From assembly GCF_048128805.1 (NCBI RefSeq), contig NC_136013.1:5690602-5754601 (forward strand): 64,000 nucleotides of DNA. The letters run 5' to 3'. The stretch comes from Centroberyx gerrardi. Lineage: Eukaryota; Chordata; Actinopteri; Beryciformes; Berycidae. The notes below the pieces were generated by a model. That model did no database searches. It was not told where the DNA came from and saw only the letters and a program-made list of their open reading frames with translations. Positions 18,601 to 28,984 of the stretch are shown piece by piece. Position 1 is the stretch's first letter, and each line of letters starts with the position of its first letter. The translations under genes were made by a program, and so were the position numbers.

Positions 18601-21600
18601 ATGAGACAAGACTAGGACTTCTTAGTTACAAAGAAGATAAACACGTCTACAGTGTTCATCATCTATCCTGAAACGTTGTTGGGGGAAACCCTCCTGAATG
18701 TCAACAGCCTTGTTTTCAGATCGAATACCATGCATTTTTGAGTTTATCCGACGGGTTTTGAAAGGATTTCATAAGCCCAAGAGGATGGAAAGTTTTCACA
18801 ACCCATAGAGGAGCATGTAATCCTTCGACTGCGAAAGTGAAAACATGAAAATCACCAAAATGCGAGTTACCAGGCCAGCTGAACATGAGAAACAGAAGAA
18901 TGTGTCACAACTTGAGAGGAATCACTCGACTCATGAGACTCCAGGCAGCAAGGAGTCAATAGGTTGCTGGTTTGATTCCTGGTTTGAGTCCAATACTACC
19001 AAAGTGTACCTGGGCAAGGGCACCCCCATGTAGAACCGACCTGCTTCAAGGCTGGGTATCAAAAATCAGTTTATATGAGGTTAATACTATGATTCATCAT
19101 GATGGGGAAACTGCTTGCAAAATGCCACTGTGGTTCTATCTGTCCTTGTAAAAAGTAAATACATGAATGGCTAATTTGCTCTATTGTTCTTCCAGACCGG
19201 TGCCATTAGTGACATTGATAAAGTAGCGGCGCTAACTTCAACACAAAGCCATGTTTGTTGCAGGTTGAGACAGGAAGTCACAGTCTGCTAAGTTTCTGCC
19301 CCATAGCAGCATCAATCAACAACCCATTACATCACTACATACACACACAAACACACACACACACACACACACAAACACGCACACACATGCCAACCTTCAG
19401 GGGTGCGAAGACTCGATTAGCCCCCACAGAGGAATGTCTGTTCTACAAGCCCAGCTCGGCATAGATTTGGCAACAAGTGACCTCATCTTTGGCGCTTTGA
19501 TTTTGTAGTTTACCCAAACAAGGTTGAGAGCCGATTCCCCGACAGGCCGCCTCCCCTACAAAGAGAAACAGTCCGTATTTGTGCATGAGCTAAACGCACT
19601 CTTTTTTCGCGGGAGAATATGTTTTTCCGCTCATTACAGGGTCACGGGTGATTTATGTAGAATGACAGAAAAAAATACCCCAATGGACTTTCAGGAGTCC
19701 ATTTTCAACAGCTTGTCCCTGCTGGACCCACTGGGATAATTACGTTAAGATGTCCAGCGCGTATCTAAGACAGCTGGGAAGAACATCAGACACTTGGTGT
19801 TTATCTGAGAGCTGGGATCTCTTACGATTGTGAAATCCAACAGAATCAATCAAATAGTTGATTTTTCCTTGCAATGAGGAGTTGAAAGCCCTCCTTCCCC
19901 CTGCTGGGTAAAGGCAGGCAGTCCGCTACACTCTCACATGTCCAAAAACTTACACCAGCTGCCTTTGCGATCTAATGGATTAATCTATTTGCCTGGAGTT
20001 CATTTATCTGCTGTAATTACATAGGCTTCATTTCTGGTTTCTCTCTCATATCATCTAGTTTCACTGGAATATCTGAAAAACAACAGGAGGAGGCTGTCTG
20101 TCTGAAACACACACAGCTTTCAGCCAGAGTCATTATAGAGATTCAGTAGAGAGGCTGGGATTTGTAATAGACTGCAGTAGAAAACAGACACTGTCTCCCT
20201 GTGGACTTCACATGGAGCTGTCTTGCAGTAGTAATCATTTCCTAATCAGGTGATGTCTACAGGGCTTTGAATGGCATTGTGGTTCTATTAGACTCTCAAC
20301 ACTGTACTAAATCTGTCATAATATGTCAACTTGTTATGAATGGCAGGAATGAACACAAAAAGCGGGTGGAGGGGCAGCCATTGAGACTGAAAATTGACTT
20401 AGAAACCATCGTTGGAAAAGAGACTCCGGCCGGCCAGTTTGACTCTCATCCAAACCCACTTGCCCACCGCCGCCGCCGCAGAAATAGCAAACTCACTTCA
20501 GGATCACTGTCTACATTCCCTGTCTGTGATGAATGTGAGTGCATGCTGACCCACTGTAAATAACCAAGCACAGTTGTTCGGTTAGAGATAACCACACGAC
20601 AAAGAACAAGCAACAGCAACTCTCTTGAGACATTTGATGAATTAGAGCAGCAGACTTGGCTCAAGTTGTATTTGCAAACAACTTGACATTTTGGCTGGAG
20701 GACCAGATGGGTTGGGTTTGTCACATAGGACTAACTAATGACCAGAGGTGGAGACTCGAGTCACATGACTTGGACTCGCATGCATGAAGAGAATACCTGA
20801 GACTTGACTTGACTTGGGTTCTGGTGACTTGGGACTTGACTTGGACTTGTACTGTGATGACTTGAAAAGGTTTCTAAAGTCTGGACAAAAGATCTTGAGT
20901 TTGTGTAAATGACTTAGACTGAAAGTGATGAGATCTGTTCCACCAGATGACTGAATTTAAATTCTGTTTTCTGAATTTCTATGGATCGATTGAATTTACT
21001 GAAGTTGAAACTCAAACTCATGATGCACTTACCAAGTTTTTATCCTATTATAAAACAATATTCCATTGAAAAGTCCTGGATATTTAGTTTTCTTTAAGAT
21101 ATTACATTGATACTGGACTCTTGATTCGTTCTGACTTGACTTGCTGTTCTACATTTAGACTTCAGACTTGACTTGAGACTTGTGCCTGAAGACTTGAGAC
21201 TGACCCGGGACACAGCAAAGTTGACTTGGTCACACCTCTGGCAATGACTGATTGACAGTTTATCACTATCTGAACTGTCCTGATGCGTTAAACCCCACCC
21301 ACATGGTGCTCTGAGGAGGTTAAAACCAACTCACCGTTACAGGTACCATCGTCTGAAAGAGTATATCCAAGGATGCAGGGTGCAGTGCTTCTCACTATGG
21401 GGTAGCTGGGCTCCACGGGTCCTGGAGGCGGGGGGCGGAAGGTGTCCGCAAACCCCACCGACGAGTCTGGGTAAGCCGGGTCAGGAAGCACCGGGGTCTC
21501 CGGTCGGTACGGCTGGCTGTATAAGCCCCTCGGGATGCACAGGTAGCCGCCGTTCTGGTTGACACAGCGCATGTCCCCCCGGCAAGCATCTGGCAGAGTG

Positions 21601-22633
21601 CGGCACTCATCCACATCTGGGGTGTGAAGAGGGGGGCACTGATAAGGACACTTCTGCATTCACAGCATTTGTTACATCTGCTTGTTGGGTCTACTGTCTG
21701 GTCACTGTGGAGATGATGCTTGCACCCCTCACTGCTGGGTGATGGTCTAGGAATTTAAGCTTATTCTACTGCACATTGTGTTTTTTACTCTGGATAAGAC
21801 TGTTAGTGACACGCCCAAACTGTTCAAAATATAAGACAAGTGCAAGTCGAGTCACTTACCTATACACTGCCTTGCTCTGCGGTCATAGGCAAACCCCTCT
21901 GTGCAGGTCTGGGGAGAGACCAAGAGTCTGGTTCAGTGTGGTGGCTCTTGGACAGTTTGCCCTTGTGACCACAATTCACTGGTAACATGTTGAAAATGCA
22001 TTATGATACTGCTTGACTTTGGATGCAACTTCACACACTTACTATTTTAGTATTCTGCCTAACTTGCTTTGCCATCTTTACATGATGAATGACTTTCTGC
22101 CTTTCAGTGTGACAGCTTCAGTGATTTCATTTATGCTTTATTACGTCCTTAAAGTCGTCAAATAAATTAAAAAGCATAAAAAGCTGGATCAGCATGGCAC
22201 AACTATAAATGGACCTTTGCAGAATATGAACAGGATCTTAGTCTCCTTCAGCACTCTATGGCTATAATATGTGAATGAATGAAATCCATGCAAACTGAGT
22301 GTCAAAGCGCATGAAGGAAGGAGTTCTCTTACCTGACCATGTCCAGGCTGGATACAAAGCAGAGCAAATACCACAGCTGCCAACATCCTGCAAAGAGGGA
22401 ATTTCAACTTTTTAAACTCTTCTCGTGGACAGCCTCGTTGAAAAACCAGCAATGTAGTGCCAGTATCCCGTTACATATTCATTCAAACCCATAACTCAAG
22501 CAAAACAACTCAACTTAGTCCGCTATGCAAAGGTAAAGCCAGATCAAAAAAAAAAAAAAAAAGAAATCCTCACGATGTAGCTTACTAACCTTGCAGAAGT
22601 CCAAAAGCTCAAGCCACGTACTGCAGAAAGCAT
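11220..22633 (-). CDS. fbln5: Fibulin-5, complete
   Basis: Exons on the minus strand are 22633-22590, 22387-22333, 21908-21860, 21616-21335, 16574-16452, 15793-15677, 15232-15116, 14342-14220, 13742-13616, 13164-12969 and 11381-11220 (stop TGA). They give 1395 bp and 464 aa (human about 448). A signal peptide spans about residues 1-33, with core [18 protein letters not shown]. The first calcium-binding EGF module starts DVDEC at residue 50. It carries RGD at 62-64 (ACRGDMRC), the integrin-binding motif of this family, and a Pro/Tyr-rich insert. Five more cbEGF modules (DIDEC, DIDEC, DVDEC, DLDEC, DINEC) each occupy one phase-1 exon. A fibulin C-terminal domain begins near residue 345 ([26 protein letters not shown]) and ends SEHPF. 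Fibulin-5 is secreted and organises elastic fibres by binding elastin, LOXL1 and cell-surface integrins. All cysteine patterns appear intact. Confidence 0.97.
11397..11437 (+). repeat. AG array inside the polypyrimidine tract of the last fbln5 intron
   Basis: There are about 20 AG units on the plus strand, so the transcript carries about 20 CU units ending about 15 nt before the AG acceptor at 11382-11383. The array therefore forms most of the polypyrimidine tract of the terminal fbln5 exon. Confidence 0.9.
11990..12140 (-). mobile_element. tRNA-derived SINE remnant
   Basis: Read on the minus strand the segment has a tRNA-like head with a B-box-like GGTTTGATCCC. It is followed by the 'tgagcaagatactgaacctc' type body word common in fish SINEs. 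The tRNA fold is degenerate, so it is not a functional tRNA gene. It lies in the last fbln5 intron. Confidence 0.55.
12394..12451 (+). repeat. Dispersed repeat segment, copy 2
   Basis: It is a near-identical copy of the segment at 8629-8690 (tgacatctttgttgctaagc followed by ctgtggtgtttctgcactgc). Its presence in an fbln5 intron supports the view that both are mobile-element remnants. Confidence 0.7.
14440..14840. repeat. AT-rich tract with repeated 'aatgtaata' words
   Basis: An intronic stretch between the two fbln5 exons at 14220 and 15116 is strongly AT-rich. It holds many imperfect copies of aatgtaata and aataaaat. No coding or RNA gene is visible. It looks like a degenerate low-complexity repeat. 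Confidence 0.5.
15317..15675 (+). repeat. Cluster of GT arrays abutting an fbln5 splice donor
   Basis: GT-rich arrays lie at 15317-15342, 15436-15490, 15609-15637 and 15650-15674. On the fbln5 strand the last one is a CA array that begins directly after the GTA of the 5' splice site of exon 15793-15677. Frames translating to poly-Val-Cys or poly-His-Thr here are repeat artefacts. Confidence 0.95.
16626..16982 (+). mobile_element. Internally deleted Tc1-like DNA transposon
   Basis: The element begins TACACTACCAGTCAA and ends TTTTGACCAGTAGTGTA, which are inverted termini flanked by TA as expected for Tc1/mariner insertion. The interior has the 'aaagacatcaaaactatgaa' and 'gccctttgccttgat' words known from fish Tc1-like elements. 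It then jumps to the 3'-end words (agcatttaagcataagcctt). The whole transposase region is missing, so the 357-bp copy is non-autonomous. It lies in the large fbln5 intron. Confidence 0.85.
16990..17160 (-). mobile_element. tRNA-derived SINE
   Basis: On the minus strand a tRNA-like head has an A box TGGCTAAGTGG (17144-17134) and a B box GGTTCGAATC (17099-17090). It is followed by a 'ctttgtcgcatgtcatccc' body and a CT-rich tail. The copy sits directly beside the Tc1 remnant. The arms do not make a clean cloverleaf, so a working tRNA gene is unlikely. Confidence 0.7.
17165..17375 (-). mobile_element. Second tRNA-derived SINE, different family
   Basis: The minus strand begins GCAGCCTAGTGGTTAGAGAG (A box) with a B box GGTTCGATG at 17325-17317. 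The tail ends with the 'gggatcaatag' word. A shorter relative lies at about 25360-25490. It is immediately next to the SINE at 16990-17160 and in the same orientation. Confidence 0.65.
17535..17715 (-). mobile_element. Third tRNA-derived SINE
   Basis: The B box GGTTCAAATCC lies at 17696-17686 on the minus strand. It is followed further down by the 'cccttgagcaaggcattta' body word and a 'ggccaacaatgg' word. This is a family common in fish introns. The 5' head is degenerate. Confidence 0.6.
18105..18430. promoter_or_regulatory. GC-rich island with G-runs and a TATA motif inside the large fbln5 intron
   Basis: Bases 18118-18165 hold many runs of three or more G. They are followed by a C-rich run (18195-18222), a palindromic 'ggccactggcc'-type word, a CA array (18320-18362) and tatatag at 18389-18395. 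The GC content stands out from the AT-rich intron. It could be an internal promoter or an enhancer. No start codon with good coding follows it, so the role is an inference. Confidence 0.35.
18925..19045 (+). mobile_element. SINE-like fragment
   Basis: The plus strand has a tRNA-like 'ggtttgattcctggtttga' B-box region followed by 'gggcaagggcaccccca', a common fish SINE body word. It is truncated and its boundaries are uncertain. Confidence 0.45.
19337..19388 (+). repeat. CA microsatellite
   Basis: An interrupted CA array lies in the large fbln5 intron. It has no associated splice site or exon. Confidence 0.9.
19960..20060. promoter_or_regulatory. Possible conserved non-coding element in the fbln5 intron
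   Basis: A non-repetitive stretch contains taatggattaatc (19973-19985), with a GGATTA homeodomain-type site, and a nearby ctgtaattacatagg word. It is free of the mobile elements that fill the rest of this intron. The call rests on composition and motif content only, because no alignment was possible. Confidence 0.25.
20743..21240 (+). mobile_element. hAT-type MITE, copy 1
   Basis: The 498-bp element starts CAGAGGTG and ends CACCTCTG, the terminal signature of hAT transposons such as Tol2. The 8-bp flanks are ctaatgac and gcaatgac, agreeing at six of eight bases, as expected for an old target-site duplication. The interior is rich in 'gacttgacttg' words near both ends and has no transposase frame. 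It is homologous in inverted orientation to the element at 54043-54550. Confidence 0.85.
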
Positions 22634-22910
22634 GGTTTATGGTTTCTATTGAAATCTCTCAAAGGAAAGATTCAGACGACCCGTAAATTCTCCCTAATCC
22701 CCCTCGCCACTACCAGGGTCTCACCACCCCCAACTATGCGCCTTTACGCGAAAGCCGACACCAGGTTTTCATTAACCGCTGTCTGGTCGAGCTGAAGCTT
22801 CGGTACATTGACCAAGTGTTGAAGGAATGCCTTTTCAAAATGGACTGTTCTATTTCTTCCGCACTCTGTCGGCTCTACAGATTATTTAGCAATGCAAATT
22901 GACGGGCCCC
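22634..22910 (-). promoter_or_regulatory. fbln5: fbln5 5' UTR and core promoter
   Basis: Upstream of the fbln5 ATG the minus strand carries an octamer ATTTGCAT (22899-22892). It is followed by an AT-rich TATA-like GCTAAATAAT (22890-22881). A start site about 25-30 nt further on, near 22855, would give a 5' UTR of about 220 nt. The spacing is that of an octamer/TATA promoter. The start site itself is inferred. Confidence 0.45.
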
Positions 22911-23279
22911 CTCCGAGCACTTTCACAACAGCTGGATTCAATCAGGGAGAGCCAGCCCCCTCAGTCCGGGCGCACAGACAGCGGCCCCACAGCGGCGGAG
23001 CGCACGGACTCCAGGGGCGCACAGGCAAATAACGGGCTACTTATGAGTTGTTGGGGGGTAAAAAGACAAACATGCACAGTGAGTGTCTGTTCCTGGAGAC
23101 ACAAACAGCCCCCCCCCCCCTCCTCCACATACGGCTGAACAAAACATTGCACATCTGGCGTAGCCAATGCATGCTATCCCCACTATCCCCGCTGTAGGAG
23201 CCTGCATCTGTTTTGTATGAATGCACATGAATTCTGGAGAAAATGACAAAACGCACAACAGCAAGGGGACTGTAGTACC
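22911..23279. other. Short intergenic spacer between the trip11 3' end and the fbln5 promoter
   Basis: About 370 bp contain a run of about 13 cytosines at 23108-23120 and GC-rich sequence next to the fbln5 promoter. No exon was recognised. Confidence 0.6.
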
Positions 23280-23285
23280 TTTATT
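23280..23285 (-). terminator. trip11: Poly(A) signal of trip11
   Basis: AATAAA on the minus strand lies about 1.37 kb past the trip11 stop codon and only about 0.4 kb before the fbln5 promoter. The intervening 23286-24658 is then 3' UTR, which shows no competing coding sequence. Earlier polyadenylation inside this stretch cannot be excluded. Confidence 0.6.
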
Positions 23286-24658
23286 TGATTTGAAAAGCAA
23301 ATTCCAATTAAGACAGTGGTACTAACCTTGATTAAAGATCAGGGTAATCTAACTCATTTTTTGACATTTCTGAATTTCAGATTGCACATCTACAAAACAT
23401 TCTTTTACAGTAAGGATTTACAATTTATACATTTCGTCAATTCACCTGGAGGAACCCTGTAACATTCTTTCTGCAGCGGCTGATTGATTTCCATACAAAA
23501 ATGTGGAGCAACTTGGCCAGCCCTGGTCAGGTAAAACCTTCTGAATGTGCAGTTTTTACATTTTGTAAATATATATATTTATATTAACCATTTACAATCC
23601 TGATCATACAATTATCTAGATAGCAAAAAATGTAGGCACTTGGATAGTACTTCCAGAACTTCCTAAGTGCCCATAAATATGAAAAATGCCACCCATTTAC
23701 ATATATATAACTATATAATAGTACTGTACTTATACATGAGAGCAGTCTCGTCATCAAAACCTCTGATCAACCACAGCCCGCAATTACAGCTATAATTACA
23801 ACGCTATGTTGCATATCACAGTCGGACCGTCTGGGACAGACAAGATTTCGCAGAAATGTCTTTATGGTTTTAACAGATGTACTGAACCACATAAATCTCT
23901 ACAGAGCTTCTGCTGCCAGAGAGTATCAGGCGAGCCTTGCATCAGACAGAGCACACTGCACTGCTAAAAAGAAAAGACAAGAAAAAAAAAAAACACAAAA
24001 GACGAGAAAATAGAAGTTCTCCAATGCAAGTGAAACGATGACTACTGTAGGAGGCAAGATGTTTCCTAGCGCTAACAGAGGTGATGATTATACTCCATCC
24101 ACATGTATTGCACTGCACTGCACACAATGAGTCTACAAAGTCACTTGTGTTCAGAACTGGTGTGATGGACAAAAATAGAAAACTTAACAAAATAAAGGCA
24201 TCCATAATCAAAAAGGCAGTTTCTTTTAAAATCTACTGCATTGCTTGCACTCTGAATGCGATAACCTCTCAAAAGAAACACCCTGCTTTCTGAATGTGGA
24301 CCTTCATCTATAATGCTTCTCATCTGGACATTTTCAACTCTTGGATCAACGGCTATGATGACAATAACAATGTTGTGGCTGAAACACTTTCACTGATGCG
24401 TAAAGGGAGAATTGGTTGCATAGAACAGCAATTGCCAATGAAACTGATTCTCAGAATATTTCAGCTGAATTTTCTTTCAATTCCCTCCCAAAAATGAGGG
24501 CATGTTACACCTTTATGTATGCTCAAGTCAATATTTTGCAGGAGAGTCAGAAAAAGAGCAGCAATAGGAGTAGTAGTATTCCTTGATCTCAGTCTGTGTA
24601 GTATCAAACTTCTGTTGGATGAATGAAGAGCTTTAACTGGCACACATTATGGCACCGA

Positions 24659-27600
24659 TCACTGCTTTAGCAAGTCTTTGAGCACGGCTCCAGCGCTGGC
24701 CTCGGCCGAGACCGGCACCGGCGTGAAGGTGGGCAGGGCATCTGAGATGGGCTTCATCAGAAGGTGACCTCCCGCCCCCCCGGCCCCGGCACCGGCCGAG
24801 CTCAGCAGCGGGACCGCGGCCGAGCGAGGGGCCAGGAACGGGTTGGACTCCCCGGCTCGCTTGCTGGCTGCCGCTGCTCCTAACAGAGGAGAGAGGTTAA
24901 ATGAGGCTCGATGCGTCTGGTTGCAGTGAGAGCGAGAACACCGGCTCCTGTGTGACATGACTGATTTAGTGTGTGAGAGAAAGAAACATGCAGACAGCGG
25001 TGACTCCCAGAGGGGCCGTTTACCTGCGGCGAGGTTAGGAGCAGCGCCAGCGGTCCTTCTAGGAGGCGGGGCGCTCAGCGGCTTGATGTCATGGACTGGA
25101 AGCATGAGTGGAGGCAACACCGGGGTCGACTCCACCTCCAGGAACTTTACGAACATCTCTGAGAAGGACTGAGACAACAAAGGACAGGACTGAGATTTCC
25201 CCTCCTTATTTTTTTGGTCATTTACTTTCTTTATGTTAAGTGGGCTGTCTTGTCTAAGTCTGAAGTGAACAAAATGGAACGTGAAGTTGTGATTATCTTT
25301 TGAACTTCAATAAAAACATAAAAAAACAAAAAACAAAGGGCAAGATAGTGCTGAATTAATAATAATGAGATACTTTGCTGATCCATGCAGAGAAATCCTC
25401 CTTGCCCCTCATTCAGCGAGGTCAGTGATTGCAGACACAAGTGCTTGAACCCAAGTTGAAGGACAGTCTCTCTAACCAGTAGGACTATGTGTTTGCATGC
25501 GATTTGGTGCAAGTTTGTGTATGAAGCATTGTCGGTGTGTTCCAGAGTGACCATGTTCAGGGTGAGAGCATGTACTGAATCGTGCGAGTGTTGTCACTTT
25601 AAAAAGAAGTTCACGTGTCTTTTCTTACCGAGTTGAAGCCCTGACCATGGGTGGGCCTCTGGGGAGTGTTTGGGACACTCTGTGCTCCTCTGCCTCCCAG
25701 CCAGCTGGACACCCAGCCGGTGACACCGTGCCGTCCGTCCTCCTCCAACATCTGCACGGACACACACAGGAGTCAAGAACGGGCAGACGACGATTACAGG
25801 ATTCCCCCGAAGGAATGAAGCCTCGGGGGAAGTTATTAACACTTATTTAACGAGCGCTGTGCATTGTTAAATACAGCATGGGTGTGAGTTTCACACTTGG
25901 GACCTGCACAGTACTACAACAGTCCCAAGCCTTGCCCAAGAGCGCTTGGACAGTACATGCTGAGCGATCAATCACTTCCCCGACTCAAAAGCCACTGGGA
26001 AAAATAAACTATGACACAAGATCTTCATTTTATTTGGAGATCCTTTTAGGGATCAAATCTGGTCAAAATATTGTAGTAGGTATACATCCTTTTAGCCAAT
26101 GCTGTGATCGCAGGGGACAAATCACGTCGTTACGGTATACTATGGAGTCTATCCAGGAGGCTGCATCCTGCCAAGGCAAATGACGTCAGTGATTAGGGAG
26201 TCCAAAATGACGTTAAACGATAAAGCCATAAGTTTCTTCACGGAGAGACAGAGAGCTTGTAGAATAGTGTAAGCGGGTCCAAAAAACAATTTTCCAGAAA
26301 ACAGTGGCAAGCAGAGAGGAAACAAAGTACACTCAAGACCTGGATCATCTGAAGACTTCCGTGGAACAGAAAACAAATAAAATGTGATATTTGAAAAGAA
26401 GCACTAGGAGGGGGTAGCCGCTCCGCCGAGGCCAATTCTGAAAAGACGTCTGGTTTTGTGGGACACTTGGCTGCTGTAAACACGAGTTGAGTGGAAAATT
26501 TCAATAGCATTAACAGGAGATGAGGGAGAGGTGAAAAAAAGCGGAACGACCTCCAACGCAATAAAACTGGGTCTTCTGAGGAGTCGTAATCTCATTTGCC
26601 CCTCACCCTCAATCTGTTTCCCTTTAAGACTGTTGGGTAATATGCTTTGGAATAGTTGGATGGAGTCCCACAGGGCTCCTGCCAGCAGATCTGGATAAGG
26701 AAATACTTTCTTAGTAGGCCGAACTCTGGATTTTCAGGGGCTGCTGGAGTTAAAAGTGTATCAGACAGATACTGAGTTTTGCGGTTGACTTTGGGCCGCT
26801 GTGTTTGTCTATAGAGTATAGAGGATGTGCGCAACTTCAAATGTTTCCGTGCAGAAAAAACAAAATCAACAAGAGGAAGGGTCTGTTTGCTTACGGTCAG
26901 AGTGACTTATGTGTAAATTCTTGTGCAATTCTACCATAAACTCACTGAGAAAAAGTGCTGTGTTGAGTAGTAGGTGGAATTCCTCTGTACAACAAAAATC
27001 TGTGTTTCTTTTACACTCATTCAATGGCCTCCCACAACTGGAAAACTGTCCAATACAGTGAAAATTCATCATCCAGCCTTAGTGCTCTAATGCCCCAAAA
27101 TAACAGCAATTATGATTGCAATCACAGCAACACCTACTGGAACTGACCGTGGAATTAGCCCAGAAGTGAACTTGGATCCTACAAGCAAAATGTTCCCTGG
27201 TTGAACATAACAACACATTCTACAATAAACACTAAAAAAGCATTTTTTCTTCTGTCACTGCTGCACTCCTGCCAAGACCAGATAACTGCTCTTATATAAA
27301 AGGAATTTCATATCCCCAACAGTATGGAAAATTAATTCACAGAGATTAGCAGGTCTATCACTTTTGAAGGGACAGCCAACTAAAATGCATGACTTCACGA
27401 GTGTCATGGGCAGGGGGAATCAGTTGTTGAGAGCGTGTGTCATTACAAAACTGATGCCAGATCAGTTGAGGTATTGCCTTAGGGATTTCCTATCCCTGAA
27501 TTTTCCATACATCATGACTGCTTGGGCCACCAGATGCTACAATCTGTCAGCACAAGTCTTTGTACACTACATCACTTCGGGCCTCAGGAACAACTTCAGT

Positions 27601-28929
27601 TCTCTATAATGCTCATAACTTATTTCACACGTTTCATCCTATTCAGTGCATGGTACACTGGTATTGTACTGCTGGACATTCACAATACCTCCTCTACAAC
27701 TGCAACTATACTGATGATGTCTCTGTCTCTGCACCAATGCTGCAAAGATAAATCCCTGTACATTTAGTGTAACTGGCAAATAAATTGAATTTGAAATGAC
27801 TAAAGGAGTCAGATAAATACTCTACATTCCAGACAGATATTAAGCTGTCAAGGAGAGAGTTTAGAACGAGCAGGACGTACAAAACAAGTTAAAAAATAGG
27901 ACAAAACTCCTTCCTGGTTCCTCATGTTCATTTTAAAGGACTCAGGAGAAGGCTTGAGAGATTCAACATGGTCCATTTAGAACCTTAGGCTGTATCTTTG
28001 TATTCAAAATACTCCAGTGACATGTCACACATTTATTACTAATATGACACATTGCCACAAACACTCCTCACTGCCTGTTGCAGTCATAAAATTCCAAATA
28101 ATAGCCATTTTATTAGTAACACCAATTGCTGCCTACCATCGTAATTATGTGGTTACTTAAGTTAATACTTTGAATACAGGTAGTTGGCAGTAAAGAAAGC
28201 TCTCACCTTTTCAACATCCTCTCGGCCCAGTCCCAGAACACTTCCCATGAGCCTCAGCACCTCAAAGCGCTTGTTTTTAGGTGTGTGGAAGTATCCCACG
28301 AAAAGATTACGCATTAGGACTCTGGAAACAGAACAACACGAATAACAAGGCATGATGTAATTCCAGGTTAAAAAGATTAGGCCCCTGTTCTATTTTTATA
28401 CAGCTGTGTGAACTATGAATAAACCCTGAACGTATAGACTTGATTTTCCTTTTCCTTCGTCTCTCCAGGGAAGGATTTGAGCACACACAATCTTTTCTAT
28501 TTATTCCGGCACCTCACAGCAGTGGGAAAAGCAGGGATGGGAAAGCATATCTTTTTCACTTCCTCTGCCTGGGTTTTCTAAACTGGAATTCAAACCGGCG
28601 ACCATCCGGTCACAAGTTTGCTCCTGTAAATATTAGGCGACCGCTAAAGAAGATGAGACCCCCGTCCAATCTTTACACTGCTGTGTGAATTTGGACCCAT
28701 GGACCCGAGTTTCAAATGTGTGTAAAAAATTATCAGAGTCCAATGAAAACCATATGAGTGCTTAATCATAATCTCTACTTTGCAGAATAAAGGAATGTGA
28801 GATTTGGCCCAGATAAGATTACTGAACTTACTTGTCCACCTTCCCCTCTGTGCTGTTCAGCAGATTCATCAACTTGTCCTGTGCCTCTTCCAACATCTCC
28901 TGTCTCACATCCACTGCAAGCCGCACGCA

Positions 28930-28984
<55 letters not shown>

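Noticed and set aside
24659-25180. Apparent single 173-codon coding unit at the trip11 3' end
   Set aside because: It is two exons (25168-25024 and 24879-24659) plus a short intron that happens to stay open. Conserved words and donor/acceptor signals support splicing.
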